NCBI GenBank assembly: GCA_027625915.1
Contig: JANTQA010000047.1
Location: 3,100,001-3,164,000, forward strand
DNA from: Anaeramoeba flamelloides
Lineage: Eukaryota; Metamonada; Anaeramoebidae
Length of the DNA: 64,000 nucleotides
Direction of reading: 5' to 3'
Shown: positions 53,372-64,000 of the stretch, piece after piece
Position numbering within the stretch: the stretch's first letter is position 1
Layout of the letters: each line of letters starts with the position of its first letter
Notes under the pieces: model-generated
Told to the model about the DNA's origin: nothing
The model's input: only the letters and a program-made list of their open reading frames with translations
The model's database searches: none
Program-made: the position numbers and the translations under genes

Positions 53372-53662
53372 ATGCAAAATAATAAAACACAACCAAAACG
53401 ACGAACAAAGACAAAAAACCAAAAGCGAATTGAGAAACTTTTGGAAGAGTACCCAACAGCAGTCGAGGGATTAAACAAAGGGATGCTTCAATTGCCAAAT
53501 TGCCCCAAGGTAGTCCGAATCTCAACGAAAATTATTGATTTTGAAAGTGATCAAAAGAGCAAGGAAAATATGACGATCAAAAGAAAAGTAACAAAACGGG
53601 AACTAATTTGTTTCATGATCAAAAAATTCAACATCTTTTTAGATCACTCTGACGAAGAAGAA

Positions 53663-53698
<36 letters not shown>

Positions 53699-54520
53699 CT
53701 CAAAAGAGAAAGTGAATGGGTTACATTTCGGCCCTCTTCACAAAAAAATTTTGATTCTATAATTACATTGATCGATTCAAAGGAATTTGAAAAGCAATTA
53801 AGTCTAACCACAAAGAGATTAAGGTATTGGTACGAACAAGACTCAACAAGTTTCCAGGGGGTTGAGCCAGCGCATCTCAGCAGCTCATACAGGATTCCAT
53901 GTAATGTCATTATTGACAAAAACCAGTTAAAGAAATTTTGTGCTGAAAACTCAGAAACAGATCGGTCATCGCAAATTAAAAAAGTATATCGTGCCTTTTC
54001 CTTTTTTTTCCTTGCAAGGTTTAATTGTATCAACTCAACCCACAAGAACAGAAAAAAAATGTTTTTCAGTCGGAATTATAAATTTGGGTTTGGCAATTCT
54101 CAACTGAATAAGAACAAAATTGAAGAAACATTTCCCAAGACAAAAAATGAAAAAAAAATCAGGAAAGAATCCACAAAGCACATCCAACTTAAAAGAACAC
54201 GAAAGCGAAAACGAAAAACCCCAAGGCCAAAAAGAATCTCGACCAAAGAAAAATTTGTTGATCCTGATTTCCATTACAGTTCTTTCAGTTCAGGCGACGA
54301 AATTGAAAGAGAAACCATTTTGCCACCAAACCAAACACGCACCAAGGAACGCAAGATGATCATCACCCAAGAAAGGAAAACTCAAAATAATGTCCATGCC
54401 CAAAATAGTGTGGACAATCGTTACCAGGATTTACAACAATTGCAGTCAAAAACAGAGCAAGAATTGGAAGGTGAATTAATTTGGCTGCTTGTCAATTTAA
54501 AATCCCATTATAGAAATTAA
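53372..54520 (+). CDS. Unrecognised basic, probably nuclear protein (382 aa)
   Basis: Single exon from the first in-frame ATG (53372) to a TAA. The frame is open upstream to about 53225 without an ATG, so a spliced upstream exon is possible. Base composition and codon choice are coding-like. A Lys/Arg-rich start (KTQPKRRTKTKNQKR) is followed by a folded-looking stretch (IEKLLEEYPTAVEGL, LPNCPKVVRIS, KRELICFMIKKF). A Glu-Asn repeat (ENENENEN) comes next, then a segment with LRYWYEQDSTSFQG and SSSYRIPCNVIID. A cluster of basic residues (KRTRKRKRKTPRPKR) could be a nuclear localisation signal. No family was recognised; it may be lineage-specific. Confidence 0.7.
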
Positions 54521-55608
54521 TTATATATCGGAAGGTATTTCCAGTATATATTATATGCATATATCTGAATATCAACACAAACCTACAACTAGATAGATGG
54601 ATTGTTTTTTTTTTTATTTTTTTCTTCGTTTTTATAGACTGATATATTATTTAAGAACATTTTAAGAAAGTAAAAGCAATAAGTTTCTGAAAAGTGTTCG
54701 AAATATGTCTTCTTTTTCATCTTTTTAAACTGTTTTTGCTAACTTTTTGTTTTTACTTTTTTACAGATGCCTTTATTCTTATTTTTTTTTTATTGTTTTT
54801 TTTTTTTTTTATTTTTCAAATTTAGATTTCTTTATTATTTGTTTTTTTTTTTCAAAAAAAGAAATCAATTATCAATTTCTCACTTTTTTTTCTTTCTCAT
54901 TTTTAAACATTATAGAGATCATCAAATATCTGTCTATTCATATATATATATATATATATTGTGTGCATGGTATATTTTTGGTCATTTTAAAAATGTGAAA
55001 TTGTTATGAGAAACTGATAATTTTCTTTTTCAGGATATTTTTATATTTTCTCTCTCCTTTTACCTTATTGACAATTATGAATATATTTTAATTATTTTAA
55101 CTTTTTTTTTTTTTTTATTTTTTTTAATTTAAAATACATACAATTAAAGTCATTTTAAAAAAGTGTGACACAAAATGTTTTTTAAAAATAGTTTTCAAAT
55201 AGTTGACAAAGCTCAATTGTCCTATTTTTCATGCTATATTAAAAATACTTTTGGTTACACCTTTTTAAAAATGATTTTATAAGCATATATTTAAAAAAAA
55301 AAAAAAAAAAGAAAAAATCAATTGTAACCATTTATTGATCCTTTATAATAAAATAAAAACAAACTTTTACAAAATATTTTTTGTTTTTTCACTTTTTGGG
55401 AAATTTTTTTTTATTTATATTAATTTACACTTTGGCTTACCAAAATTGAAAAGAAATTTGAAGATATTTAGATCTGTAAAGTTTCTTATAAAAAATTTAC
55501 TGCTGTTCGTTGGTGATTATAGAATTCAAAATCAAAAGATTCTTTCAATTTAATTCTAAAGTTTGTTTCTTTCAAAGGTGTAGACCAAAAAATTTCAAAT
55601 ATCAATTA
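54521..55608. other. 3' flank of the unrecognised gene
   Basis: Poly(T)-rich DNA with a short AT microsatellite (54942-54959). Frames at 54747-55009 and 55335-55553 are Phe/Tyr/Lys readings of homopolymers. Confidence 0.55.
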
Positions 55609-55611
55609 TTT

Positions 55612-56215
55612 TTTCATAATTAACTTATACCCATACGACCCAAAAAACACTAAAAATGGAAAACTGATCAAATACAATCCATTAAAAAAATTAAAAAAAC
55701 AAAATGAAAAAATAAAAATAAATAAAGTTTCAATTTAACTTTTTATTGAAAACATTTTTACGCCAAAATGATTGAATTCAAAGTTAAAATTATGTCTATT
55801 TTTAGATACACTATACTTGTTTTGACTCATTTACTAAAACAAATTCTTAATTATGGGAATTTTCTTTTCATAAAAGGGACTAATTTGGTCTTCAAATGTT
55901 TTTTTTTAGTTTTAAAATGCTAAAATTAAAAAAAAAGTTAAAATGAAAGGATAAACTCTCTAGAAAACCATTCTAATTTAATATATTAACTTATTATTTG
56001 ATTTCAAAATTTTCTCAACACCAATTTTTCAAAAAAAAATAAAAAAGTGAGGACTAATTTCAAAAAAAAAATTGATATTCAAAAATTGAGATTGTTTTTA
56101 TTCTTAAAAATTTTATCCCAGTGATTAATTGAATTAATTTATAAGACTAAATTTCGAAAAATATTAATCAGAAAAAAATAGTTCTTAATTTTATTTAGGA
56201 CATATTAAGAACAAA
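55612..56215 (+). repeat. 570-bp interspersed repeat, copy 2 (empty site for the 420-bp element)
   Basis: Direct-orientation copy of 48805-49373 that continues through TTTATTTAGGACATAT at 56190-56205 without the inserted element. A 30-nt AT microsatellite follows (about 56287-56316). Confidence 0.75.
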
Positions 56216-56282
56216 TGTGAAATAATCAGAATAATAAAAAATATCTGAAAATAGTTGATATTTAAATGAAAGAAAATCTTAC

Positions 56283-56318
<36 letters not shown>

Positions 56319-56319
56319 T

Positions 56320-57654
56320 GTAAATGATTTAACCAAAATTCCTGTGTTCGGATTTAGTAAAACAATAATGACTCATTTTGAACTTTGACGGTAGATCATA
56401 GAAAATTCCAATAGTAATCAAAATTATTTCTCTTCAATTATTTTTACTATTTCAATAACGACACAATAGCATATTTTTCCTAGTGATTATCAATATTGTA
56501 ATAAAAAAAAAAAAATAAAATAAAATAAACAAGTATTCAAAAAAAAAAAAAAATTGTAAAAATTGAAATCAGAAAAATGGAAAAAATTATTTAAATTTTG
56601 AAATCTCCAAAATCAAAGTATTTCTTCTAATATAAATTCATACAATTTAAACTTATTTAAACTCTTTTACAGTCAAATGGGTTCGGTTTTATTGAATTAA
56701 TAGAACAAATTCTCTGATTTTAATCCAGGATTATTGTTCTCAAAATAAAATTTCAATTTTTAGATATAGTGATTTTTTCTAATTTAGTTTATTGTTTTTT
56801 TTTAATTTTTTTTCTCTTTTTTTTAATTTTTCTTTTATTTTCTTTTTCTTCTTTCTTTTTTTTTTTTGAGTCAATTCTAAATAAAAATATTTTAAAACTT
56901 TAAATTAACTTTTAGAAAATAAAAGCTTTGTCATTTTATTTAAATTCAATATATTTACCAAGTAAAAATACATAATACCGTTAATTTTAATTATTTTAAA
57001 GAAATTGAGAAATTTTAGAAAGATGTTTCAATTAAAGTATACCAAATTTTTTTTCAGCAGTTTTTATTTTTTTTTTGAAAATTTATAATTTGATAGGGGA
57101 TTTCCTTAATTAATATCCAATCTAATCTTCGGTTTATTACTCCTCTAATTTCTAATTAATCTTATATTGGTTATTTCTTAATAATCTCATATTTATAACT
57201 TTAATTCAAATGAATTACCAATTGATCCTAAATTTTCACCTATTTAGAGAAATTCGTACAAGTCAACTCTTATTTAAATGTGAATTATTTACCTTATTAG
57301 AAAATAATATGTATAATTCAATACTCTAATCATTCTTCATATCACTGAGATATGCATATTTCAAAGATCTATTCATGGTTTAGTGTAAGAAATGAAATCC
57401 ATCTATTATACATAAAAAGTATTTTCAACTTGTGTACAATGTAAAAATTATGAAAATTCTTCCTAAAAGATAAAAGAAAAAATTCACCAATAATATTAAA
57501 ATTGACAATAGCCCCGATAAAAAAAATATTTGGTAAAAATTCAATTTTAATTATTTGTAAATAAAGAAAAAAAAAAACTTGAATAATTTGAAAACAACAA
57601 AAGTCAGAAAATACAAGAATACTACAGAATTATCAAAAATCAAAATTTTAACTT
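56320..57654. other. Gene-free AT-rich stretch
   Basis: Long poly(A) and poly(T) runs; no gene or repeat recognised, although the last 150 bp may be the eroded start of the long repeat copy II. Confidence 0.5.
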
Positions 57655-58284
57655 TCAAATAAATAAATATCTAAAATTTAAATCAAATATCACTTTTCTC
57701 AAATTTCAAACTTTTACAAAAAGACTAGTTAGATATTTATACATTTGTAAATAATCTCCAAAGAAACAACACATTTTGAAAAAAGAAAAAATGCAAAAAA
57801 TGTGATTATTATACCCAATATTAGAGAAAAATTCATCATTTTATTTGTCATTGTTGAAGATATAGACTCATCAGAATCAAGTGGAAAAAAAAATTAGCAA
57901 AATTTTCTGAATCAAATTTAAAAAAAAAATAAAAGTATAAGATTAAAAATATACACTAAAGCTTTCATATGATTTATCAATGTTTTAAAATTTATTTTTC
58001 TTATCGAGAATTTTTCATCAAAACTCTGATGGTTAGAAAGCTTAAGTTAATAAAGAAAATCTAATAATAAAAAATGGATAATAATTGAAATTTAGAATGG
58101 TAAGAAAAATTATAAATTTGGGTAAATAGTGCTCATTCCTGATAATAAGCATGGGGTTTTTATTTCAATTCAAAAGAATTGAGTAAAATCTTTGGTTTAA
58201 CATATTTCTTTTGAATTAAAAAAAACAAAACAATAGGGAAGTAAAATATCAATTATGGATCAATGATTATCGAAAATTTATTTA

Positions 58285-58482
58285 CAGCCAGTTTCAAATT
58301 TAAGGCACAAACTTTCAACGAAATTTAAGGCACAGCAAAAATTCTCAAATTAAGGCACAAAATTCAAATTCTGGTAAAATAATTTGTATAAAAAAAAAAT
58401 TCCAAATTTTGTGCTTTAATTTGAGATTTTTTTGTGCCGTAAATTTCGTTCAAAGTTTGTGCCTTAAATTTGAAACTGACTG
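58285..58482. mobile_element. CAGNCAG-ended small TIR element, copy 2 (198 bp)
   Basis: The ends CAGCCAGTTTCAAATTTAAG and, on the other strand, CAGTCAGTTTCAAATTTAAG continue as inverted repeats (GGCACAAACTTT, AAATTTAAGGCAC) for about 80 bp around a short centre. TA flanks both sides (58283-58284, 58483-58484). TA duplication and CAG termini fit a Tc1/mariner-type miniature element. Confidence 0.8.
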
Positions 58483-58549
58483 TATTATTTGTAATCTTTT
58501 TATACGTTTTCTATTGTATCTCTTGTGAATTCTGGAGAACAGTTGCCAC

Positions 58550-58790
58550 GTTTTGTAGAGTGCTATAGAGTGTCGTAGAATACCAAGGGTTTCCAGAATT
58601 TAAAAAAAATAGAGAAAAAACAAAGATTTTATTCAATCTTTATAAATTCTGGAAAAGCTAAAAGTGGTTCACTTGAGGTTTTCTGTTTAATTTGTTAAAT
58701 ATTCTAGATTTTTTTGAGTTTTCTATTTATTTGGAAAATCTATTTATTTCGTAAATTAAAAAAAAAAAAAAAAACAACAGTGGATAAGTT
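58550..58790. repeat. Foldback-type multi-hairpin repeat, copy H9
   Basis: It starts ATAGAGTGTCGTAGAATACC, has a palindrome of TTTCCAGAATTTAAAAAAA with AATTCTGGAAAAGCTAAA, then TTTTCTGTTTAATTTGTTAA followed by TTCTAGATTTTTTTGAG, as in copy H4. It lies in long repeat copy II. Confidence 0.65.
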
Positions 58791-59508
58791 TTTAATTTGG
58801 TCAATTAAATTATAGAATTCTTTTTCTATTAATATTATGATTAATGTTCTTCACATCCTTGTTTTTTTATTTTGACTAATTTTCTTTAATCACTCCTTTC
58901 TCCCAATAAATAAAATAAATAAAAAAATGTATTTTTCATTTTTGATCGATCCCATTCCAATGAAATAGAGTTTAGTTTATTGTCAAAAAAAAATTATCAA
59001 AAAGTATTGTGATGTCTTTGAAAAATAGATATACTGTTTTTGATCGGTGCATTTTCTTTTTTTTTGGAATGATCTTCCAAAATTTTGGCATCAAAAATAC
59101 ATTTGGAAATATAGTATCAACCAAGCACCTTCAATTTTACAAAAGTGTTAAAAATATATCTCTTCAGTTCTAAAAATAAAAATACAATTGAAAATATTAA
59201 AAAATCATTTTTATTTATTTTTTGAATTTACAACATTAATTATGAAATTATTTTTAATCAAAATATTTTTTTAACAAATATTTGAAAAAAAACAGAAATA
59301 TTTAGATTATTTTGTATAAAAAGAGAAAATTAAAATTATTTAAAGTCATTTTAAGAAAGTTTCCAAGTCGTTTTTAATAAAGGACTAAAAATAGACCATT
59401 TGGATTTATCTAGTATTTGAAAGATAATTTTGAAAACTTTTTTCTCACATTTTTCTAAAATGACTAATAAATTAATTATTGAATTTTTAATCATTTACTT
59501 TTCAAAAT

Positions 59509-59514
<6 letters not shown>

Positions 59515-59553
<39 letters not shown>
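59515..59553. repeat. AT microsatellite at the 3' end of the NBR1-like gene
   Basis: About 39 nt of alternating A and T, beginning some 14 nt past the stop codon of the minus-strand gene. Confidence 0.9.
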
Positions 59554-59557
<4 letters not shown>

Positions 59558-59566
59558 TGTGTACCA

Positions 59567-61524
59567 TTACAATATTATTCCTTTGAACAATTCATTTGCA
59601 GTTTCTACGGCATCCCCATTATACTTTAACAATAATTCTTTTATTTTATTTTCATCACTGCGAAATCCCATTTTTTGGAGTGAATTTAATTCTTTTTGAA
59701 AAATAAATTGTTGGCTTTGTTCTTTGTTGTTTTGGAAATAATCAACATTATGATTTAATTTGTTTTGAAATGTTTTTTCAAGTTTTTTTTCTTCTTTATA
59801 TCTATATGGGCAATTGATGTTTTTCGTTTTCTGATTGTTTTCAAGTTCTTGTGAATATTGAAAATTTTCTATTGAGTTTCTAGATTCAATATCCTTTTTA
59901 TTGTTATTCTTCACATTGATTTCATTTTCATTTTCATTTTCGTTTTCGTTTTCGGTATTATACAAAGAAGATGATGATGATGATGATGATGATGATGAAG
60001 TAGTAGAAGAGGGGAATTTAACAATAATGTTACACCAAATACGATGCCCAAAGCGTTTGTTTCCTGCGTAAGCACGCCAATAACCTGTATAATTACCAGG
60101 CTTTGTTGGCGCAACAAGATCAACATACACGTCCATTGTTTGATCGGGTTTTATTGCGTTCAGCTTTTCACCAATTAGTTTCTTATACCCAAGGTCGTTT
60201 CCCTCGATAAAGATTAGTCTTGCACAGCAAGGCCATTCCAGATCTCCTTCATTACGCACTTGCCAACCCTTTCGAAAACTTTGGCCTGGTTTCACAATTG
60301 TTTTGTCAGGATAAGACAAATCTTTAACAAAGCGTAATAAAAACCGTTTCACAGGCACATTTTTCATACAATGTTTTGAATAGTGATCGTTTTTTTTTAT
60401 TGAATTGTTATATTTCTCCTTATTATTCCGGTTTCTGTATCTTGTATTTTGATGCTTTTTATTCCCACGTGCACATTGGCTTTGGTTTTTAATTTGGTTT
60501 ATGTTTTTCTTTTGGATTTGATTTTGGCTTTGGTTTTTAATTTTGCTTTGATTTTGGCTATTTGGTGTTTCGATTGAATACAACTTTTGGATTTCTTGGA
60601 TTTTTTCTTCCTTTTTACACTCGCTTTGCGTTAAAGGACCACAGCGAGGGCGCATTTGTTGTTGTTGGCTTGATTTCTTTAAATAATCCTGAAATTCTTT
60701 CACCTTTTGAGAAATACCCATTAAACCTGAGTGGTGCTGTTCTTCCCAATGGTAAATGGTCAGCCTTCTGAAAAGGATGATCTTTTGTGAAATCAATTTT
60801 AAAAGATAAATGATCTTGTTTTGGTAATACTTGTTAATCAATGGTAAATTGGGGTTTTGAAAGAGCATCGGTAAGATCGGGAAAACCCTTTGTTGGAACA
60901 GAGCACCTTCGGAAAAGATCCTCAATGAAAAATGGTTAAGGATCGTTCGGTTATAGGAATACCATTTCCGGATGTAGCAGCATTTTGATAAATTGTTTAT
61001 TAAAAAGAAAATTGTGGAGCAGTCAGACAAGAGCCCAAATAATGATCGCTCTAAATAAGACATTTGACAAGACTGTTTTTGAGACAAATTACTTTGGTTC
61101 GTTTTTTCTTTTTGTGTTGGTTTGATATTTTAATTTTTGAGTATCAAAAAACAAAAAAAAAAAAAAATTTGGTGGGTGTGAAGGAATGAAAATAAAAAAT
61201 TATATCAAAAAGCTAAAGCGTAAGTTTACCTTCTTGATTGTTTTCTTTTGTTTCCAGTTTTTTTAAAATATAAATGCGCAGTATTTGTGTTCTTTGTGTC
61301 TTATTCGCAAATTTCAGTGCCTCGACAAATTCATTTGTTGAAGTCAGAGAGACCTGATCACCTTCGTCGTCCTCATACTTTAAAATGAACGGAGAAGAAG
61401 TGTTGAGATCGATGGAAAAGATTTCAAAAATTTGGTTCTTGATTGAATCAAATTCACTATTAATTGGCAAGGTAATTCTTCGGATCGCGTCATTATAAAT
61501 TATTTTGAGACTAACGGTTTCCAT
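59567..61524 (-). CDS. NBR1-like selective autophagy receptor (PB1-FW-UBA, no ZZ), 2 exons
   Basis: Exon 1 (61524-61230) and exon 2 (61107-59567) join in phase across a 122-nt intron (donor GTAAAC, acceptor AAAAAG, the weaker call) to give 611 residues. Exon 1 is a PB1 domain with the acidic motif region KYEDDEGDQVSL. Residues about 346-465 are the FW (four-tryptophan, NBR1) domain with all four Trp visible: GWQVRNEG, LEWPC, GYWRAYAG and RIWCN. The C-terminus (about 571-611) is a UBA domain with MGF and DAVETANELF. NBR1 proteins link ubiquitinated cargo to Atg8; that role is inferred. There is no Cys-rich ZZ finger between PB1 and FW. Instead there are about 130 hydrophobic, helix-prone residues, then Gln/Asn-rich linker and a poly-Ser run. 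No certain LIR motif was picked out. Confidence 0.85.
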
Positions 61525-63374
61525 TTAACCCCAAAGAAGTGAAGAGGAATTTGGTGGTTGCAATTTGAGTGAGAAATTCAAAAATTCCAAAAAAGATTTG
61601 AAAATTTTTTTAAAGAAAGAAACAAAACAAAAACTTTTAATTTTTCGCAAAAAATGAATTTATTTATCCATTGGATTTTTTTTATTTTCAATTTCGGACT
61701 AAAATAAGTCTATAAATACAACCATTTAATGATTAATTCTTGTTTTTGTTGTCTCTTAGTTTCCTATTTATTTTTATTTTTCACTTTTTACAGGATCACG
61801 TTCACTCAATTTTTCTTGTTTTTCAATTTTTTCAAAATCCTCTTATAACTTGTCACTAAAACCAACAGTCAGAGTTTTAAATGATTTTTTGAGCCTGTTT
61901 TGGGCATGTCAATTTATACTACAGACCTATTTAGTTTTTTAAGGAAGTGTGTACATTTTGCAATTTTTGATAAATTTTAATTGTTTTAAACCTTTCTGAA
62001 AAAAGATTTTTTGGGTGACATGGAATATTGAGACTTTTGATACCAAAAGATAAATTTGTTTCTCTATTTGTGAAAAGAAATAAGTAAAACCGAGGGAAAT
62101 CTTAATTTTTTCAATTGAAGATCATTTTTTTTTGTTTAAAATTTTGTTTATTTTCAAAATAATTTTGGATCTCGAAATGTGTTTATGGGAGTGTTTGAAA
62201 TTAATCCTAAATTAAATGAAAAAGAGGACCCTAGGGAGTGTGTATTTTAAACAAATCTTTTCTTTTAGAAGACCAAACAAGAAAGAAATGCTTTCCATAT
62301 AAATTTGTAGAAATCAAAAATGCAGAAAAAAAAATTTCACAAAAGCTTATTTTAGACAATTTCTTTCTTCATTATCTTCATGGTTTGTTTGAATTCTAAC
62401 AATTTCCCGAATTGAATTTCTCGCCCCATTACTATTTATAATTATTTTACAAAATATTTTTTTCGAAATTTATTTCCAAATGTTTTTTCAAATATTATTA
62501 TAAAAATAAGCCAAAACAAAGAATACTGTATCAAAAGTTAAAGTTAAAGGAATTGAATTTTTTAAATCAAAAAAAATTACAAAAAAAGTCCAACCCAAAT
62601 AAAAAGAAATTAATGGAGAAAAAAATCAAACCATATCAGAATTATTTTTAGTTTTTAATTTAATAGAAAATAAATAATTATCAAGTCAAACAAGTATATC
62701 CAATAAATTTTTATTTCTGAAGTAGAATTTAAAAAATATCCTATTTTCTGAACCCAAACGAGAATTAGTTGAATTAGCTAAAAATAGGAATTAAAAATTC
62801 ATTTTGGAAAATTCTTTAGAAATAACAAGTAATTTGTTTCACAAAAATTTTTCAAACAAAGGTATTTCCATCAAGAATTAAAAATAAAATCAAGCTGGAA
62901 AGAAGTAATTGTATCAAACATTACAAATAAGATCAAGCAATAGATGATTTTTTTTTACTTTTTTCTTGATCAATTTTTTCATTTTTTTGATTTCCATTTT
63001 TTAATAGACATGTAAATTGTATTATACCAAGTATATATCCGACACTCATATTTATTAACATACTAATGTGTTTGCTTCAAGAAATGATTTGAATAATTCA
63101 GTTTCAGATAAACCCTGGCATCCAAAAATTGTAAAATGTACTTACCCCTTAAATTAACCTCTTACTATAAAAAAATCATCTTATAGAATTAATCTAAATT
63201 TCAAATAATCTTGACCGCCTCATGAAATTGAAAAATGAAGTATATCTAATTACTTTTGTTCCAAACTCGCTTTAAGTGTTATTTTCCGAAATGAATTTTT
63301 TTTTTTTTTTTCTCATTTTTGATAAGTTCTAAATTCAGCTATTAATTTCAAATTAATTCATTTATATTTGATAC

Positions 63375-63428
<54 letters not shown>

Positions 63429-64000
63429 TAAAGTGGTTTTTAACGCCACTTAAAAATTCATTTTTCCGAATTTTTTATTTTAGGAATTGTATTAATGACT
63501 TAAAAATAAATTTATGTTTCACTAAGAGCAATAATTGTTGACTATTTTTTTATAATATTATAAAAATTATTATTTATTTTTCTATATAATGTTTATTTTC
63601 CAAAATTTGATTTTGAAGTTATTTGAGTTCCAATTTCTTCTTTTTTTTTTTTTTTTTTTTTTGATTGTTTGAGGTGGCTGGTGGATAAACTAAATAATAA
63701 TAATAATAATAATAACGTTGGTAAGTTTGTTGATAATTATATCTGTAAAAAACAGAACTTGTATATGATTAGATTTAAAAAAAAAAATCAACTAAAACTG
63801 AAGAAACTAAAGTGGAAGTAATGTGAACTAAAGCGATTGTAAATGAATGAAGGTAACTGGAGTTCGACTGAAGTAAAATGAATTTAACTGAATCACTTTA
63901 TGATATAATCTGATCATTTCTTAATTGTATTGAGTTTATATTGCGATTCTCGATTTTATACTTGATTTTTATGAAAATAAATTTTGAAAATTTTTCTCAA
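61525..64000. other. Upstream region of the NBR1-like gene to window end
   Basis: No gene recognised. It holds an (ATT)n microsatellite at about 63377-63428, an (AAT)n tract near 63695-63714 and a poly(T) run before it. A purine-rich segment at about 63795-63895 in which AACTGAAG/AACTAAAG-like words recur stands out against the AT background but has no known identity. Confidence 0.6.

Larger units (their letters stand above)
57655..58935 (+). repeat. Long diverged interspersed repeat, copy II
   Basis: Counterpart of 2440-3530 in the same orientation. It is interrupted by the CAGNCAG-type element (58285-58482) and a foldback repeat (58550-58790), neither of which is at the matching place in copy I. 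Confidence 0.6.

Noticed and set aside
54747-55009. Two overlapping aromatic-rich frames
   Set aside because: They translate poly(T) runs and an AT microsatellite.

Overview
The window is nuclear DNA of a very AT-rich eukaryote. It carries eight protein-coding genes with clear or plausible eukaryotic products, GT-AG introns, the standard genetic code (TAA and TAG stops, ordinary Gln codons), long homopolymers and microsatellites, and proteins padded with Asn, Gln, Lys and Glu runs such as repeated Glu-Asn. That style, with a fusion of a von Willebrand A-like region to an alpha-kinase domain, suggests a free-living amoeboid protist. Anaeramoeba or an amoebozoan would fit, but that is a guess from style only. 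No bacterial operon, CRISPR array, tRNA, rRNA or virus-like element was seen.

Genes in order: a TBC1D5-like Rab GAP (+, 1-5160, 5' end outside the window); a SMAP-type Arf GAP (+, 10889-17976); a membralin/TMEM259 homologue (+, 21537-23438); an NDR-family AGC kinase (+, 27790-33039); a Tel2/TELO2 homologue (-, 37225-40005); a VWA-alpha-kinase fusion that looks catalytically dead (+, 43510-46263); an unrecognised basic protein (+, 53372-54520); and an NBR1-like autophagy receptor with PB1, FW and UBA domains (-, 59567-61524). Two short coding-like blocks at 47933-51024 resemble parts of a TRAPPC2L/sedlin-type protein and may be exons or a relic.

Introns are either short (about 110-200 nt) or very long (1.5, 2.0, 3.0 and 5.3 kb), and the long ones are filled with repeats. 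The repeat content is layered. It includes a LINE copy with a second, inverted LINE copy inserted in it, each with a visible target-site duplication, plus a hairpin element inserted in the outer copy. There are two more decayed LINE copies, a decayed Tc1/mariner element with a recognisable transposase motif, and several families of small elements with terminal inverted repeats (TIRs) and TA or TTA target duplications. An unusual family of multi-hairpin (foldback-like) repeats occurs at about nine places. One 420-bp element can be dated relative to its host repeat because a second copy of that repeat holds the empty site.

Several genes belong to membrane traffic and proteostasis (TBC1D5 with retromer/Rab7, SMAP with clathrin and Arf, membralin in ER-associated degradation, NBR1 in selective autophagy). 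NDR kinase and Tel2 belong to cell-cycle and PIKK biology. They are not arranged as a functional cluster. The least ordinary items are the degenerate VWA-alpha-kinase protein, the foldback repeat family, and the NBR1-like receptor without a ZZ zinc finger.
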